The translations under genes and the position numbers were made by a program. DNA of 50,459 bases from Desulfobacula sp. (GTDB taxonomy: Bacteria; Desulfobacterota; Desulfobacteria; Desulfobacterales; Desulfobacteraceae): assembly GCA_013792075.1 (NCBI GenBank), contig VMSR01000084.1, forward strand, positions 1 through 50,459, read 5' to 3'. The notes below the pieces were generated by a model, which did not search any database, was not told the DNA's origin, and saw only the letters and a program-made list of their open reading frames with translations. Positions 48,765-50,459 of the stretch are shown here, piece by piece; position 1 is the first letter of the stretch, and each line of letters starts with the position of its first letter.

Positions 48765-50459
48765 ATGAATTTTTATAAAAACACCTATGATGTCATTGTG
48801 ATCGGTGCCGGCCATGCCGGGTGTGAGGCTGCCCTTGCAGCGGCAAGAATGGGGTGCAGCACCCTTTTGCTGACCATTGACATGGACAAGATTGCCGCCA
48901 TGCCCTGCAGCCCTTCCATCGGCGGCATGGCCAAAGGACAGCTGGTAAAGGAAATCGATGCCCTGGGCGGCCAGATGGCCAGGATCTCGGATTCCTCCGC
49001 CATCCAGTACAGAACCCTGAATACCCGGAAAGGACCTGCGGTTCACTCCACCCGGACCCAGAACGACAAGTCCCTGTATTCACGGAACATGAAGGCTGTC
49101 CTTGAAAGCACCCCGAACCTTGACCTGAAACAGGCCATGGTACAGTCCCTGGTTATTAAGGACCGAAAAATTGCGGGCATCATTGACCAGACCGGGTTTG
49201 AATATGAGACAAGTGCCGTGGTCATTGCCACGGGTACCTTTTTGCGGGGAACGGTCCATATCGGCCCCGCCCAGATAGCGGCCGGACGGGCCGGAGAATT
49301 TGCATCCATCGGTCTTGCCGAAAACCTTGGGCAAATCGGCCTTAACATGGGCCGGATGAAAACCGGCACCCCGCCTAGACTCCACGCAGACACCATTGAT
49401 TTTTCCCAATTTAATGTCCACGGCTCGGACGATGTTCCCAAACCCTTTTCCTATTCCACCCGAGCGATCACAACGCCCATGCTCCCGAGTTTCATGGGGG
49501 AGACCAATCCTGTCACCCATGAAATCATCCGGCAGAACCTTAAGTTTTCAGCCCTCTACGGCGGGCAGATCAAGGGCAGGTCTGCCCGGTATTGCCCTTC
49601 CTTTGAAGATAAAATTGTCAAATTTCCGGAAAGGGACAGCCACCACGTTATCCTGGAATATGAAGGAATTGATTCCAAGGAAATCTATGCCTCCGGCCTT
49701 GGCAACAGCATGCCCCTTGGTATCCAATACCAGATCGTAAGATCTGTCAAAGGCCTGGAACAGGCCCAGATCATGCGTCCGGCCTATGCCATTGAATATG
49801 ACTATGTCAACCCCCTTGAGCTCACCCCGGGCCTGGAAGTCAAAAAAATGAACGGTCTTTTTCTGGCCGGTCAGATCAACGGGACCTCGGGCTATGAAGA
49901 AGCAGGGGCCCAAGGCGTATGGGCAGGCGTCAATGCCGCCTGCAGGGTGCAGAAAAGAGCTCCCTTTGTTCTGGACAGATCCCAGGCCTATATGGGGGTA
50001 ATGGTGGACGACCTTGTGACCCGGGGGACCCAGGAACCCTACCGCATGTTCACCTCCCGGGCAGAGTACCGTTTGATGCTGCGGGAAGACAACGCAGACT
50101 TGAGACTGGCCCAGATAGGATATGATTACGGACTCATCGACAAAGACCGCCTGAAATTGTGTAATGAAATCGCACTTCAGACCCGAAAAGAAATTGAACG
50201 GGTGAAAAACACGGTGATCAAACCCAGTGACAGGGTCAATGCATTCCTTGCAGATCACAAGACCAATCCCATTTCAAACGGCGTGAAGCTTGAACAATTG
50301 TTAAAACGGGCGGAGCTTTCCTATGACGCCTTAAAAGAAATCTGTCCCCCCTCTGAACCCATAAATGCCAGGGCCCAAACCCAGGTGGAAATTGAAATCA
50401 AATATGAAGGCTATATCCAGCGCCAGCTCAATGAAATAAAAAAATTCAAAGACCTGGAA
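48765..50459 (+). CDS. mnmG: tRNA uridine-5-carboxymethylaminomethyl synthase MnmG (GidA), cut by right edge
   Basis: FAD-dependent enzyme that with MnmE modifies U34 in several tRNAs. The visible 565 residues include the FAD-binding start YDVIVIGAGHAGCEAALAAA, CSPSIGGMAKGQLVKEID, AVHSTRTQNDKSLYS, GRMKTGTPPRL, SARYCPSFEDKI and GYEEAGAQGVWAGVNAA, all MnmG signatures; TSRAEYRLMLREDNADLRL begins the C-terminal part. About 60 residues should lie beyond the window. ATG 48765 has no ribosome site; the promoter directly upstream suggests leaderless translation. Confidence 0.96.
   Translation, partial: MNFYKNTYDVIVIGAGHAGCEAALAAARMGCSTLLLTIDMDKIAAMPCSPSIGGMAKGQLVKEIDALGGQMARISDSSAIQYRTLNTRKGPAVHSTRTQNDKSLYSRNMKAVLESTPNLDLKQAMVQSLVIKDRKIAGIIDQTGFEYETSAVVIATGTFLRGTVHIGPAQIAAGRAGEFASIGLAENLGQIGLNMGRMKTGTPPRLHADTIDFSQFNVHGSDDVPKPFSYSTRAITTPMLPSFMGETNPVTHEIIRQNLKFSALYGGQIKGRSARYCPSFEDKIVKFPERDSHHVILEYEGIDSKEIYASGLGNSMPLGIQYQIVRSVKGLEQAQIMRPAYAIEYDYVNPLELTPGLEVKKMNGLFLAGQINGTSGYEEAGAQGVWAGVNAACRVQKRAPFVLDRSQAYMGVMVDDLVTRGTQEPYRMFTSRAEYRLMLREDNADLRLAQIGYDYGLIDKDRLKLCNEIALQTRKEIERVKNTVIKPSDRVNAFLADHKTNPISNGVKLEQLLKRAELSYDALKEICPPSEPINARAQTQVEIEIKYEGYIQRQLNEIKKFKDLE

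Noticed and set aside
49548-50258. Minus-strand open frame of 236 codons
   Set aside because: Antisense to mnmG, whose protein motifs continue across the whole stretch.
1-50459. Mobile elements, CRISPR arrays, toxin-antitoxin or phage genes
   Set aside because: No transposase, integrase, regularly spaced repeats or paired toxin-antitoxin frames were recognised on either strand.

Overview
The window (about 50 kb, GC in the high forties by eye) reads as ordinary chromosome of an anaerobic Gram-negative bacterium, most likely a sulfate-reducing Desulfobacterota of the Desulfobacteraceae type. That assignment is inference: it rests on the mix of an LbtU-type porin, an NDP-forming acyl-CoA synthetase, ene-reductases, an HMG-CoA-lyase-like enzyme and a large eukaryote-like glycogen debranching fusion. 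I see no tRNA, rRNA, CRISPR array, insertion sequence or prophage.

Layout. (1) 1-6.7 kb: a minus-strand NDP-forming acyl-CoA synthetase cut by the left edge, divergent from a plus-strand run of an ABM-domain protein, a tandem UspA, an HDAC/AcuC-type deacetylase, a 114-residue protein with three CxxC motifs and a polytopic membrane protein. (2) 6.7-18.1 kb: two NAD(P)H ene-reductases from different folds, a periplasmic solute-binding-like protein, a large MscS-family channel, an unknown protein, a ZntB/SLC12-like transporter pair and an MFS carrier. (3) 18.3-23.9 kb: ApbE, an HMG-CoA-lyase-like enzyme behind a consensus promoter with a TetR-type operator, a secreted nuclease, a DJ-1/PfpI protein, a DUF3047 protein and RadC. 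(4) 24-32.5 kb: a VWA protein with two OmpA domains, a hybrid sensor kinase, an MBL-fold pseudogene with an internal deletion, a radical SAM protein whose reading frame breaks at a run of ten A, and a porin behind a structured leader with a terminator. (5) 32.5-47.4 kb: a glycogen/alpha-glucan island. On the minus strand are the debranching fusion, a MalP-type phosphorylase, glycogen synthase and branching enzyme. Divergently on the plus strand are a stand-alone CBM48 protein, class II fructose-bisphosphate aldolase and classical glycogen phosphorylase, followed by a degenerate-EAL/HDOD protein. (6) 48.8 kb to the right edge: mnmG, which looks almost leaderless.

How the genes fit together. 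The glycogen island holds polymer synthesis (GlgA, GlgB), phosphorolysis (two phosphorylase types), debranching (GH13-GH133 fusion), a small glucan-binding domain protein and an entry enzyme to glycolysis/gluconeogenesis. No ADP-glucose pyrophosphorylase (glgC) is present in the window. The first block pairs an acyl-CoA-forming enzyme with a putative deacylase and a stress protein, which suggests a link to acyl-CoA or protein-acylation balance, but this is inference.

No single wholly new system stands out. The items most worth a second look are the promoter-operator of the cysteine-less HMG-CoA-lyase homologue, the A10 frame break in the radical SAM gene, the leader/terminator ahead of the porin, the deletion pseudogene, the VWA-OmpA-OmpA protein, the near-leaderless mnmG and the glycogen island.
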